DNA from: Formivibrio citricus
GTDB taxonomy: Bacteria; Pseudomonadota; Gammaproteobacteria; Burkholderiales; Chitinibacteraceae
Direction: 5' to 3'
Assembly (NCBI RefSeq): GCF_900115065.1
Contig: NZ_FOVE01000002.1
Location: forward strand, 185,700-249,699
DNA length: 64,000 bases
Positions 40,285 to 49,502 of this stretch are shown here, piece after piece (position 1 is the stretch's first letter; each line of letters starts with the position of its first letter). Made by a program: the position numbers and the translations under genes. The notes under the pieces were generated by a model. That model searched no databases. It saw only the letters and a list, made by a program, of their open reading frames with translations, and was not told where the DNA came from.

Positions 40285-42858
40285 TCACTTTGTATTTCCG
40301 GGGAAGGACATGGTTCCTTCCCCTTTTTTTTGCAGCAGGTTTTGGGCGATAACGAACAGCGCCATCATTCCGATTCCAATCAGGAAAGCCTGTAGCCACT
40401 CCTGAAGCGGCGGCGGGCGGAAGGCGAAGGCGGCGCAGATGGATGGCACCAGCGTAACGATGGCCAGTCCGGTCAGGGTTGCTGCGATGACCAGGATGCT
40501 TGTCCTTGCGAGCCCGTCGAACAACTTGTGCCACCCCGGTTCCCTCGCCCGACAGGCGAAGATAAGCGCGGTGTTGGCCGCGACCAGAACAACAAAGGCG
40601 AGCGCGCGCGCCTCTTCTGCGGCTTTGCCATGACTTATCAGCCAGCTATATATCCCCGCCGTGACCGCCGAAGTCAGCAGGCCCAGAACCAGGCTCGTGA
40701 CGAGTTGCCGTGAAGACACCAGCCGCTCCGCGGGCGAACGCGGCGGCTGCTCCATGAGTTTGTCGCTTCCCTTTTCCGCCTCGAAAACTACCGAGCAGGC
40801 CGGATCGATGACCAGTTCGAGAAAGGCGATGTGGATCGGCGCCAGTACCAGTGGCAGGCCGAGCAGCAACGGCAGGATCGACAGGCCGATGATCGGAACA
40901 TGCACGGCCAGCGTGTAGATCAGCGCTTGCCGCAGGTTGGCGAAGATGCGCCGCCCCAGGCGGATGGCGGAAACGATGGCGCTGAAATCGTCTTCGAGCA
41001 ACACCAGCGAAGCCGCCTCGCGGGCGACGTCGGTGCCGCGCTTGCCCATGGCGATTCCAATGTGCGCCGACTTGAGCGCCGGTGCATCGTTGACGCCGTC
41101 GCCTGTCATGGCAACGATCTCGCCGTTCGCTTTCAGCGCCTCGACGATGGCGAGCTTCTGTTGTGGCGTGACGCGGGCGAAGACGTTCACCCCGGCAATG
41201 CGCCGCGCCAGTTCTGAAGTCGTCATGCCAGCGAGCTCTGCGCCCGTCAGTACTTCGTCTCCATCGATTCCCGCCGCTGCCGCAATCGCGCGGGCGGTGC
41301 GGGGGTGGTCGCCGGTAATCATGACCACGCGGATTCCGGCGCGCCGGCATTCGGCGATCGCGGCGGGAACTTCATCGCGCAGCGGGTCGGCCAGTCCGAT
41401 CAGCCCGACCAGCCGGAAATCGAAATCGTGCTGGATGGCGGGCCAGCTTGCATTGGCGCTGTGCTCGGCCCTGGCGATGCCCAGAACGCGCAGCCCGCGC
41501 TTGGCCAAATCTTCGGCCTGTTGCATGACTTCTTCGAGTTCGCTGCCTTCAAGGTGGCAGAGGTCCGCTATCGCTTCCACTGCGCCTTTTGCTGCGACGA
41601 CGTCGTGCTGGCCGTTATGGTCTTGCCACAAATGGGACATGGCCAGCAGCGCCGGGGACAGCTCGTATTCCCGTGCCAGCGCCCAGTCCGGGTGCAGGTG
41701 TTCCGTATTGGCGAGATAGTTGCGGGCAAAGCGGTGGAAAGCCTGCTCCATCGGATCGTGCGGGTCGATCTCGCTGGCGAGCACCGCGTATTCGAGCAGT
41801 TCGTGGTATTCCTCGGGCAGGTTGTCGCCGGGCAAGGCGTGGGCATCGAGACATTTTCCTCCGACCGAGAGAGTGGTCACGGTCATGCGGTTCTGGGTCA
41901 GCGTGCCGGTCTTGTCGACGCACAGCACGGTTGTTTCTCCCAGCGTTTCGATGGCGTTGAGACGGCGCGTCAGCACGCGCTGTTGCGCGATGCGGCGCGC
42001 GCCCATGGCGAGGAACACGATCATGATGACGGGGAATTCCTGCGGCAGGATGCCCATCGCCAGGGTAATGCCTGCCAGCAATCCCTCAAGCCAGCCGCCC
42101 CGCAATATCCAGTAAAGCGAGGACAGCATCAGGCACAGACCGACCCCGATCATCGCCAGTCGCCGGGTCAGGAGGCCGACCTCGTCGTGTAGCGGCGACG
42201 ATTCGATGGCGATGTCCTTCAGCGACTTGCCGATGCGTCCCAGCTCGGTTTTTCCGCCGACGGCGGTCACGCGCATCAGCCCTTGCCCGCGCACGACCAT
42301 CGTTCCGGCGAACATCGCGCCATCGCCAGCGAACTTGGCCACGGCCACCGATTCGCCGGTCAGCATCGACTCGTCCGTCGCCAGCTCATGCGCTTGCAGA
42401 ACCTCCCCGTCTGCGGGAACGCGGTCGCCCTCGGTCAGGATTACGATATCGTCGCGGACCACCTCGCGCCCGGAGATGCGTTGCGGCGTGCCGTCGCGAA
42501 TGACCAGCGCACGGGGGCTGGAGAGGTCGCGCAAGGCTTCCAGCGTGTTTTCGGTACGGCGTTCCTGGAGGATGGTGACGGCCATGATGACGAACACGAA
42601 CCCGAGCAGGATCATGGCCTCGTGGATGTCGCCCATGGCCGCGTAGATCGCGCCCGCGCCCAGCAACAGGAGGAACATGGGTTCGCGGGCGACCTCAACC
42701 GCAATGGCCTGCAAGGTGCGCTTCTGTTCCGTGCCCAGTTCGTTGGGGCCTTCCGCGGCCCGTCGGGCTGCAGCCTCGGCAGCGCTGAGTCCTGATGGAA
42801 ACTCGGCGTTCATGGCAATCCTGTGAAGGGGTGTTTGCGTCGGCAGTGTCTGTTGCAT
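40285..42858 (-). CDS. Cation-transporting P-type ATPase (P2-like)
   Basis: An 857-residue P-type ATPase with the phosphorylation motif CVDKTGTLTQNRM, the actuator loop TDESMLTGESVAV, and the hinge MTGDGVNDAPALKSAHIGIAMG. About ten membrane helices are expected, with the last pairs near the C-terminus. The ion-site helix 4 reads ILPQEFPVIMI, so the motif is PQEFP and not the PEGLP of Ca2+ pumps; a related group has PEEFP. Helix 6 has FLELVIDPACSVVFE. The transported ion cannot be stated. Start is ATG 42858, or ATG 42813 (MNAEFPSGLSAAEAAAR), which fits the family better. Confidence 0.9.
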   Translation of the reverse strand: MQQTLPTQTPLHRIAMNAEFPSGLSAAEAAARRAAEGPNELGTEQKRTLQAIAVEVAREPMFLLLLGAGAIYAAMGDIHEAMILLGFVFVIMAVTILQERRTENTLEALRDLSSPRALVIRDGTPQRISGREVVRDDIVILTEGDRVPADGEVLQAHELATDESMLTGESVAVAKFAGDGAMFAGTMVVRGQGLMRVTAVGGKTELGRIGKSLKDIAIESSPLHDEVGLLTRRLAMIGVGLCLMLSSLYWILRGGWLEGLLAGITLAMGILPQEFPVIMIVFLAMGARRIAQQRVLTRRLNAIETLGETTVLCVDKTGTLTQNRMTVTTLSVGGKCLDAHALPGDNLPEEYHELLEYAVLASEIDPHDPMEQAFHRFARNYLANTEHLHPDWALAREYELSPALLAMSHLWQDHNGQHDVVAAKGAVEAIADLCHLEGSELEEVMQQAEDLAKRGLRVLGIARAEHSANASWPAIQHDFDFRLVGLIGLADPLRDEVPAAIAECRRAGIRVVMITGDHPRTARAIAAAAGIDGDEVLTGAELAGMTTSELARRIAGVNVFARVTPQQKLAIVEALKANGEIVAMTGDGVNDAPALKSAHIGIAMGKRGTDVAREAASLVLLEDDFSAIVSAIRLGRRIFANLRQALIYTLAVHVPIIGLSILPLLLGLPLVLAPIHIAFLELVIDPACSVVFEAEKGSDKLMEQPPRSPAERLVSSRQLVTSLVLGLLTSAVTAGIYSWLISHGKAAEEARALAFVVLVAANTALIFACRAREPGWHKLFDGLARTSILVIAATLTGLAIVTLVPSICAAFAFRPPPLQEWLQAFLIGIGMMALFVIAQNLLQKKGEGTMSFPGNTK
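40300..40331 (+). terminator. Terminator of rlmD within the end of the P-type ATPase frame
   Basis: GGGGAAGGA, loop CATGGT, TCCTTCCCC, then eight T. It is on the plus strand, 20 bases after the rlmD stop, and falls inside the last codons of the convergent ATPase gene. Confidence 0.85.
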
Positions 42859-42871
42859 GCCGCATCACTCT

Positions 42872-42948
42872 GAGCTTAGAACCTATTTCAGCAGGCGGCT
42901 GTGCCTTTGCGTCGGGCTGTCGGGCGGAGCCCGGAATCGGTTTGTTGG
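42872..42948 (+). repeat. Interspersed repeat, family B (copy 2)
   Basis: The stretch includes CAGGCGGCTGTGCCTTTGCG and matches 10855-10900 over about 46 bases; its left part (AACCTATTTCAGCAGGCGGC) resembles the hairpin at 25411. It lies in the spacer between the divergent ATPase and solute-binding genes (42859-43041). Confidence 0.6.
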
Positions 42949-43041
42949 TTGATGCGAAAGCAGCTAGCATGAAAATTGTCTCTCCCGTGCGCCGGGGCTT
43001 CCCTCCGGGAGAAAACTTCCGTTCGTATCAGGGAGTCGACC

Positions 43042-43875
43042 ATGCGTCGCCTGCTTGCCTTCGTGCCGCTCCTTTTTTCTACCTGGCTCCATGCCGAAGA
43101 TGGCGTGCTGGTCATGGCTTATCCGGCCAGGGAAAAGGAACCGCTGATCGCGGAGGCCCCGGACAACAGCGGTCTTTATCAGGACCTGTTTTCCCGTGCC
43201 GCACAGAAAATCGGGATGCAACTGAAGATTGTCCGCCTTCCCAAGCGGCGCATCTTTCATGAGATGCAGGATGGCAAGGTGGATTTCTATCCCGGCTCTT
43301 TTGCCGAAGACCGCGTTGCGGTGATGAGCTGGGTCGAAAACGGCATCATGACGCGCGAGGTCTGCCTGACCCGTCCCGAGGTGCCGCCACTCAACGGACT
43401 GGAGTCGGCGCCGCCGCTGCGCGTGATCGTCGAGCTGGGAGCCAGCAAGTCCGAAATCAGCCGGCGTTTTCCTTCTCTGAAGCCGGTCGAGCTGGGGCCG
43501 ATGATCGACATTCCCCAAGCGGTACGATTCCTGAACGGCAACTGGGGCGACCTATTTTTCATCGAGCGCGGCCCGTTTTTCTATTACCTGAAGAAGAACA
43601 AGCAGCCTTCCGCGGAGGCCATCGGCGTGCGGTTGCATGAAAACTGCCTCGGCCCGGCCTACCCGATGCATATCGGTTTTTCGCGGCATTCCCGTCACTA
43701 TGCCGAAGAGCCCAATCCCCGCTACAACCCGAACGCGCCGCTTTCCCCGCACAACCTGCCGACGCGGATTCTGCCGTCATCGACCGCGGGCAAGCTGGCC
43801 CACGTTTTGCAGCAAATGAAAAGCAGCGGGGAAACCCGCAGGCTGATCGGGCGTTACCAGGTGAGTTTCGAGTAG
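43042..43875 (+). CDS. Periplasmic solute-binding-protein-like protein
   Basis: A 277-residue protein with a signal peptide (MRRLLAFVPLLFSTWLHA, cleavage near residue 18). The rest follows the family 3 solute-binding fold: GLYQDLFSRAAQKIGMQLKIVRLPKRRIFHEMQDGKVDFYPGSF near the start and a C-terminal SSTAGKLAHVLQQM. No permease or ATPase gene is adjacent, so it may be an orphan sensor or chemoreceptor partner rather than part of a complete importer. I start at ATG 43042. Confidence 0.82.
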   Translation: MRRLLAFVPLLFSTWLHAEDGVLVMAYPAREKEPLIAEAPDNSGLYQDLFSRAAQKIGMQLKIVRLPKRRIFHEMQDGKVDFYPGSFAEDRVAVMSWVENGIMTREVCLTRPEVPPLNGLESAPPLRVIVELGASKSEISRRFPSLKPVELGPMIDIPQAVRFLNGNWGDLFFIERGPFFYYLKKNKQPSAEAIGVRLHENCLGPAYPMHIGFSRHSRHYAEEPNPRYNPNAPLSPHNLPTRILPSSTAGKLAHVLQQMKSSGETRRLIGRYQVSFE

Positions 43876-43880
43876 GCGGG

Positions 43881-44039
43881 TAGTCAGTCACGCAGATTCT
43901 GCTATGTTCGGCACGCCCCGCATTCCCATTCGCTTTGTCGCTCATCCTCGCCATAGCCGTACTATGGCTGCGGTTTGCTTCGCGCGGAAGGGGCGCAGAC
44001 GCGTGCCTCGGCATCCACGCAAACCTGCGTGACTGACTA
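43881..44039. mobile_element. 159-bp inverted-repeat element (MITE/REP-like)
   Basis: TAGTCAGTCACGCAG (43881-43895) and CTGCGTGACTGACTA (44025-44039) are perfect 15-bp terminal inverted repeats. Inside are GGCACGC/GCGTGCC and a central GCCATAG CCGTA CTATGGC hairpin at about 43952-43971, so the whole element could fold into one nested cruciform. It has no coding capacity and no second copy in the window. Its right end supplies the TAG stop of the neighbouring symporter gene. Confidence 0.75.
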
Positions 44040-45014
44040 TTGATTTTCTGCCGGCGCGGATTTGAGATAGCGCTGCGCCATGACGGCGCAGACCATGAGC
44101 TGGATCTGGTGGAACAGCATCAGCGGCAGCACGATCTGGCCGATGGCGGCACCGGAAAACAGTACCTTGGCCATGGGAACGCCACTGACAAGGCTCTTCT
44201 TCGAGCCGCAGAAAACGATGGCGATTTCATCCTCCCGCCCGAATCCCAGTTTCCGGCTCAACAGCGTGGTGCAGGTCATGACGATGGCCAGCAAAACGAC
44301 GTTGACGATCAGCAAGCCTGCCAGCGTGGGCGCGGGGGTTTGCTGCCACAGCCCGGAAATCACGGCCTCGCTGAAAGCGGTATAAACCACCAGCAGTACC
44401 GAGCTCTGGTCGACGTATTTCAGCGTGCCCTTGTTGCGGTTGACCCAGCCGCCGATCCAGCGCTGGGCGATTTGCCCCGCGATGAACGGAAGCAGAAGCT
44501 GGGAAACGATATTGAGGATCGAATCCAGCGAACCGTTCTGGCCTTGGGTTTGCGCCAGCAGCAGCCCGACCAGCAACGGTGTGATGAAAATCCCGAGGAT
44601 GTTGGAAGCCGAGGCGCTGCAGATGGCGGCAGGTACATTGCCTTTGGCCATCGAGGTGAAGGCAATCGAGGATTGAACCGTGGAGGGCAGCAGGCACAGG
44701 AAGAGCATGCCCAGATAGAGTTCCGGGGTGACGAAATGGCTCAATACGGGCTGCAGCAGGAAGCCCAGCATCGGAAACAGCAGGAAGGTGCAGCAGGCCA
44801 CCGTCAGATGCAGGCGCCAGTGCGTGATGCCGGACAGAACCGCCTCGCGCGACAGTTTCGCGCCGTGCATGAAAAACAGCAGCCCGACCGCGACATGCGT
44901 TGCCAGATTGAAGTACTGGGCCGTGGTTCCACGGCAGGGGAGCAGGGTCGCCGTCAGAACGGTGGCGACCAGGGCCAGGGTGAAATTGTCGGGAAGATAC
45001 CGCGAGCGGGCCAT
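44037..45014 (-). CDS. Bile-acid:sodium symporter family protein (YfeH-like)
   Basis: A 325-residue membrane protein (ATG 45014; ATG 45035 would add seven residues) with about ten membrane segments. FMHGAKLSREAVLSGITHWRLHL, LLPSTVQSSIAFTSMAKGN and FCGSKKSLVSGVP are the typical YfeH/SBF-like signatures. YfeH-like members are sodium-driven organic-anion carriers or unknown. Its last codons and stop (QN-TAG) meet the inverted-repeat element. The spacer to ilvE is shared divergently. Confidence 0.9.
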   Translation of the reverse strand: MARSRYLPDNFTLALVATVLTATLLPCRGTTAQYFNLATHVAVGLLFFMHGAKLSREAVLSGITHWRLHLTVACCTFLLFPMLGFLLQPVLSHFVTPELYLGMLFLCLLPSTVQSSIAFTSMAKGNVPAAICSASASNILGIFITPLLVGLLLAQTQGQNGSLDSILNIVSQLLLPFIAGQIAQRWIGGWVNRNKGTLKYVDQSSVLLVVYTAFSEAVISGLWQQTPAPTLAGLLIVNVVLLAIVMTCTTLLSRKLGFGREDEIAIVFCGSKKSLVSGVPMAKVLFSGAAIGQIVLPLMLFHQIQLMVCAVMAQRYLKSAPAENQ

Positions 45015-45226
45015 TGCAATCCCCTTTATGTCCAAAGAGCCGAATTAACGGAATTGAATCTTTCCGGTCGCGCTGGCGCAACGGAACTAGTTCATGTTTT
45101 TACCCTTTTGCTTTTATCGGTCATATCCTGTTTTTGCAATCGGGGCATCCCCTGATTCGAAAGGATTGGGCTACAATCTACCGATTAGGACAAGCAATCA
45201 GACCCATTCCCAGAAGGAGAATCAAG

Positions 45227-46147
45227 ATGTCGATGTCGGATCGTGACGGCGTTATCTGGTATGACGGCAAGCTGGTGCCGTGGCGCGAAGCCACCACCCA
45301 TGTGCTGACTCACACCCTGCACTATGGCATGGGCGTGTTCGAGGGCGTGCGTGCGTACGACACCCCCAAGGGCCCGGCAATCTTCCGTCTGCAGGATCAC
45401 ACCGACCGCCTGTTCCGCTCGGCCAAGATCGTCGGCATGGACCTGCCGTTCTCCAAGGAAGAACTCAACGAAGCCCAGCGCACCGTGGTGCGTGAAAACG
45501 GCCTGAAGTCCGGCTACCTGCGCCCGATGGCCTTCTACGGCCCGGAAAAACTCGGCATCGCCCCGCCGAAGAAGGACGTGCGCGTGATCGTCGCCGCCTG
45601 GCCGTGGGGCGCCTACCTCGGTGCCGAAGGCATGGAGAAGGGCATCCGCGTCAAGACTTCGAGCTTCAACCGCCACCATGTCAACATCACGATGTGCAAG
45701 GCCAAGGCCAACGGCAACTACATGAACTCGATCATGGCGCACGAAGAAGCTGCCGCCGACGGTTACGACGAAGCGCTGTTGCTCGACGTTGACGGCTACG
45801 TGGCCGAAGGCTCGGGCGAAAATTTCTTCATGATTCGCAACGGCAAGGTCTACACGCCGGATCTGACCGTCTGCCTCGACGGCATCACGCGCAACACCGT
45901 GTTCCAGATCATCAAGGACATGGGCTTGGAAATTACCGAGAAGCGCATCACCCGCGACGAAGTGTACGTCGCCGACGAAGCCTTCTTCACCGGCACTGCC
46001 GCCGAAGTGACCCCGATCCGCGAACTCGACCGCCGCTCTATCGGCACCGGCGTACGCGGCCCGATCACCGCGGAAATCCAGCAGCGCTACTTCGACATCG
46101 TGCAAGGCCGCAACGAGAAATACGCTGGCTGGTGCACGCTGGTGTAA
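45227..46147 (+). CDS. ilvE: Branched-chain amino acid aminotransferase IlvE
   Basis: A 306-residue class IV aminotransferase that makes valine, leucine and isoleucine from their 2-oxo acids. Start ATG 45227 has AAGGAGA 9 bases before it. Landmarks are HYGMGVFEGVRAY (about 35-47), the PLP lysine region SFNRHHVNITMCKAKANGNY (about 147-166), VDGYVAEGSGENFF and FFTGTAAEVTPI. A TACAAT -10 lies at 45172-45177 without a clear -35. waaF follows after 102 bp. Confidence 0.96.
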   Translation: MSMSDRDGVIWYDGKLVPWREATTHVLTHTLHYGMGVFEGVRAYDTPKGPAIFRLQDHTDRLFRSAKIVGMDLPFSKEELNEAQRTVVRENGLKSGYLRPMAFYGPEKLGIAPPKKDVRVIVAAWPWGAYLGAEGMEKGIRVKTSSFNRHHVNITMCKAKANGNYMNSIMAHEEAAADGYDEALLLDVDGYVAEGSGENFFMIRNGKVYTPDLTVCLDGITRNTVFQIIKDMGLEITEKRITRDEVYVADEAFFTGTAAEVTPIRELDRRSIGTGVRGPITAEIQQRYFDIVQGRNEKYAGWCTLV

Positions 46148-46151
46148 CACT

Positions 46152-46204
46152 GCCCGTTTATTCCCTCCCTCTCCCTGTCAGGGAGGGGGCCGGGGAGAGG
46201 GTAA
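46152..46204. repeat. Pyrimidine/purine palindrome after ilvE
   Basis: TTCCCTCCCTCTCCCTGTCAGGGAGGGGGCCGGGGAGAGGG can form a stem between ilvE and waaF. A similar composition recurs at 58678-58775. It may act as a terminator-like structure; no gene is present. Confidence 0.5.
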
Positions 46205-46249
46205 ATCTCTTTCCGGTCCGCCGCGCAAGTTTCAAATCAATCGCGTCTC

Positions 46250-47272
46250 ATGCCAAAAATCCTCATCATCGCCCCTGCCTGGATTGGCGACGCCATCATG
46301 GCGCAGCCCTTGTACCGGCGATTGCACGAGCGCTACCCCGGTCTGGTGCTGGATGTACTCGCGCCGGCCTGGACGCGCGCCGTGCATGCGCGCATGCCGG
46401 AAGTGAACGAAACGCTCGACAACCCGTTTACCCACGGCGAACTGAACCTGCGGGCGCGCCGGAAGCTCGCGCATCAACTCAAGGCGCGGCGCTATGACCA
46501 GGCTATCGTCCTGCCCAACTCGCTCAAGTCTGCGCTGATTCCGTGGTTCGCAAGGATCCCGTTGCGCACGGGCTGGGTGGGCGAGATGCGTTATGGCCTG
46601 CTCAACGATGCGCGCAAGCTCGATACCGAAGCGCTGCCGAAAATGGTCGAGCGCTTCGCCGCGCTGGCCGAGGACAGAAACCAGCTCCTGCAACGTCCGG
46701 TTCCTTATCCGCGTCTGGTCATCGATGCCGCCGCCCGCGCCGCCGCGTTGCAGAAAGCCGGCCTCAATGCGGATCAGTCGGTGATTGCCCTTTGCCCCGG
46801 CGCGGAATATGGCCCGGCCAAGCGCTGGCCGGCACACCATGCCGCGGCGCTGGCGCGTGAACTGCTGGCCGAAGGCAAGCAGGTGTGGCTGTTCGGCTCG
46901 GGCAAGGACAACGAAATCGCCGGCGAAATCGCCGCGCTCGCACCGGGGTCCGTCAACCTGAGCGGGAAGACCAGCCTTGCCGAGGCCATCGACCTGCTCT
47001 CGCTGGCGAGCGCCGTCGTGACCAACGATTCCGGGCTGATGCACGTGGCCGCAGCGCTGGATCGGCCCAGCGTCGCCGTGTACGGCTCCAGCTCGCCGCG
47101 TTTCACGCCGCCGCTGTCCGACAAGGCGCGCATCGTGACGCTCGCGCTGGCGTGCAGCCCCTGTTTCAAACGCACCTGCCCGCTCGGGCACATGCAATGT
47201 CTCAATGACCTCGGCCCGGAGCGCGTCAGAATCGCGCTGGCCGACCTTGTCCCCGAATTGTTTGCAAGGTGA
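46250..47272 (+). CDS. waaF: ADP-heptose:LPS heptosyltransferase II WaaF
   Basis: A 340-residue GT9 glycosyltransferase that adds the second heptose to the LPS inner core. The N-terminal [20 protein letters not shown] is the family start with the catalytic Asp, and the C-terminal half has [20 protein letters not shown] and [17 protein letters not shown], where ADP-heptose binds. Three Cys near the end ([16 protein letters not shown]) are typical of WaaF. The 3' end overlaps the possible GTG start of aroA. Confidence 0.94.
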   Translation: MPKILIIAPAWIGDAIMAQPLYRRLHERYPGLVLDVLAPAWTRAVHARMPEVNETLDNPFTHGELNLRARRKLAHQLKARRYDQAIVLPNSLKSALIPWFARIPLRTGWVGEMRYGLLNDARKLDTEALPKMVERFAALAEDRNQLLQRPVPYPRLVIDAAARAAALQKAGLNADQSVIALCPGAEYGPAKRWPAHHAAALARELLAEGKQVWLFGSGKDNEIAGEIAALAPGSVNLSGKTSLAEAIDLLSLASAVVTNDSGLMHVAAALDRPSVAVYGSSSPRFTPPLSDKARIVTLALACSPCFKRTCPLGHMQCLNDLGPERVRIALADLVPELFAR

Positions 47273-48576
47273 TCGCCATGGAATATCTCGATCTCGCTCC
47301 CATCGCCCGCGTCAACGGCACCGTGGTGCTGCCCGGCTCCAAGAGCATTTCCAACCGCATTTTGCTGCTCGCCGCGCTGGCGCAGGGTACGACCGAGGTC
47401 AAGGGCTTGCTTGCCTCCGACGATACCCAGCGCATGCTCGAAGCGCTGCAGCAGCTCGGCGTGAACTGGCAACAGCATGGCGAAACGCGCGATTTCACCG
47501 TTCCCGGTTGCGGAGGCGTGTTCCCGGTCAAGGCGGCCGACCTGTTTCTTGGCAACGCCGGCACGGCCTTTCGCCCGCTGACGGCGGCGCTGGCGTTGTC
47601 GGGCGGAACCTACAAAATGAGCGGAGTGCCCCGCATGCACGAGCGCCCCATCGGCGATCTGATCGATGCCCTGCGCGCCGTGGGGGCGGACATTGTCTAT
47701 CTCGGCAACGAAGGCTTCCCGCCGCTCGCGATCCAGCCCGCCCAAATCGAAGCCGGCCGCCGCGTGCCGATCAAGGGCAACGTGTCGAGCCAGTTCCTGA
47801 CCGCGCTGCTGATGGCGCTGCCGCTGACCGGCGAAGACGTGACCATCGAAGTGATCGGCGATCTGATTTCCAAGCCGTACATCGAAATCACGCTGAACCT
47901 GATGGCGCGTTTCGGCGTGCAGGTCGAGCGCCGCGGCTGGAGCGAATTCTTCATCCCCGGCGGGCAGGTCTACCGCAGCCCCGGCGAAATCCATGTCGAG
48001 GGCGATGCTTCGTCGGCCTCGTACTTCCTGGCTGCAGGGGCGATTGCCGGCGGGGTGGTGCGCGTCGAAGGCATGGGCTCGGAGAGCATCCAGGGCGACA
48101 AGCGCTTTGCCGAAACGCTGGAACAGATGGGCGCGCAGATTACCTGGGGCGCAAATTTTATCGAAGCCGCACCGCCCGCATCGGGCCGCCTCAAGGCGCT
48201 CGACGTCGATCTCAACCACATCCCCGATGCGGCGATGACGATCGCAGTCGCGGCGCTGTTCGCCGACGGCACGACGACGATCCGCAACATCGAAAGCTGG
48301 CGCGTCAAGGAAACCGACCGCATCGCCGCGATGGCGACCGAACTGCGCAAAGTGGGCGCGATGGTGGAGGAAGGGCAGGACTACATCCGCGTCACACCGC
48401 CCGCGCAACTGAAGCCCGGAGCGGCCATCGACACTTACGATGACCACCGCATGGCGATGTGCTTGTCGCTGGCGGCTCTGGGTGGTGTGCCGGTGCGGAT
48501 CAACGATCCGGGCTGCACCGCCAAGACCTTCCCGACCTACTTTGAGGAACTGGCGCGGATCGCCGCTGTGAAATAG
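47269..48576 (+). CDS. aroA: 3-phosphoshikimate 1-carboxyvinyltransferase AroA
   Basis: A 435-residue EPSP synthase of the shikimate pathway. GTG 47269 overlaps waaF by 4 bases; ATG 47278 ([14 protein letters not shown]) is the alternative and closer to E. coli. Catalytic features: [32 protein letters not shown] (class I glyphosate-sensitive pattern, with Phe at the usual Met), [10 protein letters not shown] and YDDHRMAMC. Position after waaF is not a known operon partner; it may share the waaF message. Confidence 0.96.
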   Translation: MIAMEYLDLAPIARVNGTVVLPGSKSISNRILLLAALAQGTTEVKGLLASDDTQRMLEALQQLGVNWQQHGETRDFTVPGCGGVFPVKAADLFLGNAGTAFRPLTAALALSGGTYKMSGVPRMHERPIGDLIDALRAVGADIVYLGNEGFPPLAIQPAQIEAGRRVPIKGNVSSQFLTALLMALPLTGEDVTIEVIGDLISKPYIEITLNLMARFGVQVERRGWSEFFIPGGQVYRSPGEIHVEGDASSASYFLAAGAIAGGVVRVEGMGSESIQGDKRFAETLEQMGAQITWGANFIEAAPPASGRLKALDVDLNHIPDAAMTIAVAALFADGTTTIRNIESWRVKETDRIAAMATELRKVGAMVEEGQDYIRVTPPAQLKPGAAIDTYDDHRMAMCLSLAALGGVPVRINDPGCTAKTFPTYFEELARIAAVK

Positions 48577-48585
48577 TTCTTTTCT

Positions 48586-48609
48586 GTGGGAGCGGATGCA
48601 ATCCGCGAA
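48586..48609 (+). repeat. REP palindrome (family A) next to the RAYT gene
   Basis: GTGGGAGCGGATGCAATCCGCGAA, between aroA and the end of the RAYT gene. It is the variant with GCAATCC, shared with the two copies on the other side of the RAYT gene. Confidence 0.85.
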
Positions 48610-48624
48610 CAAAACAGCGTCAAA

Positions 48625-49095
48625 TTACAGCCAAACCGCATCCCAGAGCGGATATTCGCCGACCCCGGCGACAAGCCCTGCCCGTAAAGGGTTGGCCACG
48701 ATATACCTGGCTATGGCAGCCAAGTCTTCTTCTTTCCTCAGCGCGTGATCGTGAAAGCCGTTTTGCCAGACAGGACCTTGGCGCTTGAGCGCAGAATTGA
48801 TAGCAAGTGCGCTCCGACGTTTGACCCGCATCATCAAAGCCGAAAGCGAGCCCTGCCGGAGGGTAAGCAACCAGTGGAAATGATCGGGCATCACCACAAA
48901 GGCTAGGGTCTCGACCAGCCCGTCCCGCTGTGCTTGACGCAACTCGTGGACAACGCTGCGGCCCAGTAACGTGTCCCGAAAAAAGGCTTGCCGTTGCCAA
49001 GTGGCGGTTGTCAGCAGGTATGTTTGCCCGCAAAGTGAGACACGGCCTTTGCGGAGGTCCGCGCTTCTGGCTTTTGTGGAGACTTGCGGTTTCAT
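48625..49095 (-). CDS. REP-associated tyrosine transposase (RAYT, Y1 HUH family)
   Basis: A 156-residue single-domain HUH endonuclease. I start at ATG 49095 (MKPQVSTKAR); the upstream ATG at 49131 lies inside a REP. The HUH metal motif is MPDHFHWLL with His72 and His74, and the catalytic Tyr is Tyr131 in AAIARYIVANPLRAG, the usual RAYT ending. RAYTs cleave single-stranded REP hairpins and are thought to spread them. The gene is flanked by REP copies at 48586-48609, 49110-49131 and 49147-49170, all of the same variant. Confidence 0.92.
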   Translation of the reverse strand: MKPQVSTKARSADLRKGRVSLCGQTYLLTTATWQRQAFFRDTLLGRSVVHELRQAQRDGLVETLAFVVMPDHFHWLLTLRQGSLSALMMRVKRRSALAINSALKRQGPVWQNGFHDHALRKEEDLAAIARYIVANPLRAGLVAGVGEYPLWDAVWL

Positions 49096-49109
49096 GGAGG
49101 GGAAGTTAT

Positions 49110-49170
49110 CGCGGATTGCATCCGCTCCCACAGAGAGTCGACTATTGTGGGAGCGGATGCAATCCGCGAA
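49110..49170. repeat. REPIN: paired inverted REPs beside the RAYT gene
   Basis: An inverted REP (CGCGGATTGCATCCGCTCCCAC, 49110-49131) and a direct REP (GTGGGAGCGGATGCAATCCGCGAA, 49147-49170) face each other across 15 bases. TCCGCTCCCACA and TGTGGGAGCGGA can pair, forming a long stem. Confidence 0.88.
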
Positions 49171-49176
49171 CGGGAG

Positions 49177-49464
49177 TCAGCGTTTTTTCTTCTTGCCGGC
49201 CTTTCTGACGCCGGCTTTTTTTGTGCCCACTCTCTTCTTCGGCTGTTTGACCTGATGGGCAGTGGCCGGTGTCACGGCCTTTTTCTTGCCCGACTTCACG
49301 GAGGCTTTCTTGCGGGACTGTGTGGTCTTGACCGGTTTTTTCTTGGCGACCTGTGGTGCGGCGGCGGGGTCGTCGAACGGCAAGGGCGCATCTTTCTCTT
49401 CGGCATGTGCGCCCAGCGTCAGGGCGCCGAACAGGGCAATTCCGGCAATCCAGCGCAATAGCAT
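49177..49464 (-). CDS. Small exported Lys-rich protein
   Basis: A 95-residue protein with a signal peptide (MLLRWIAGIALFGALTLGAHA, cleavage near residue 21). The mature part is about 74 residues with many Lys (KKKPVKTTQSRKKASVKSGKKK and a GKKKKR end), so strongly basic and probably unstructured. It may bind polyanions such as LPS, teichoic-like material or DNA. I recognise no family. It lies downstream of the hexosaminidase gene on the same strand. Confidence 0.65.
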   Translation of the reverse strand: MLLRWIAGIALFGALTLGAHAEEKDAPLPFDDPAAAPQVAKKKPVKTTQSRKKASVKSGKKKAVTPATAHQVKQPKKRVGTKKAGVRKAGKKKKR

Positions 49465-49502
49465 GTGTTCCTCCGGTGGCAGGGAATGGTGGAAAAGCGG
49501 GA

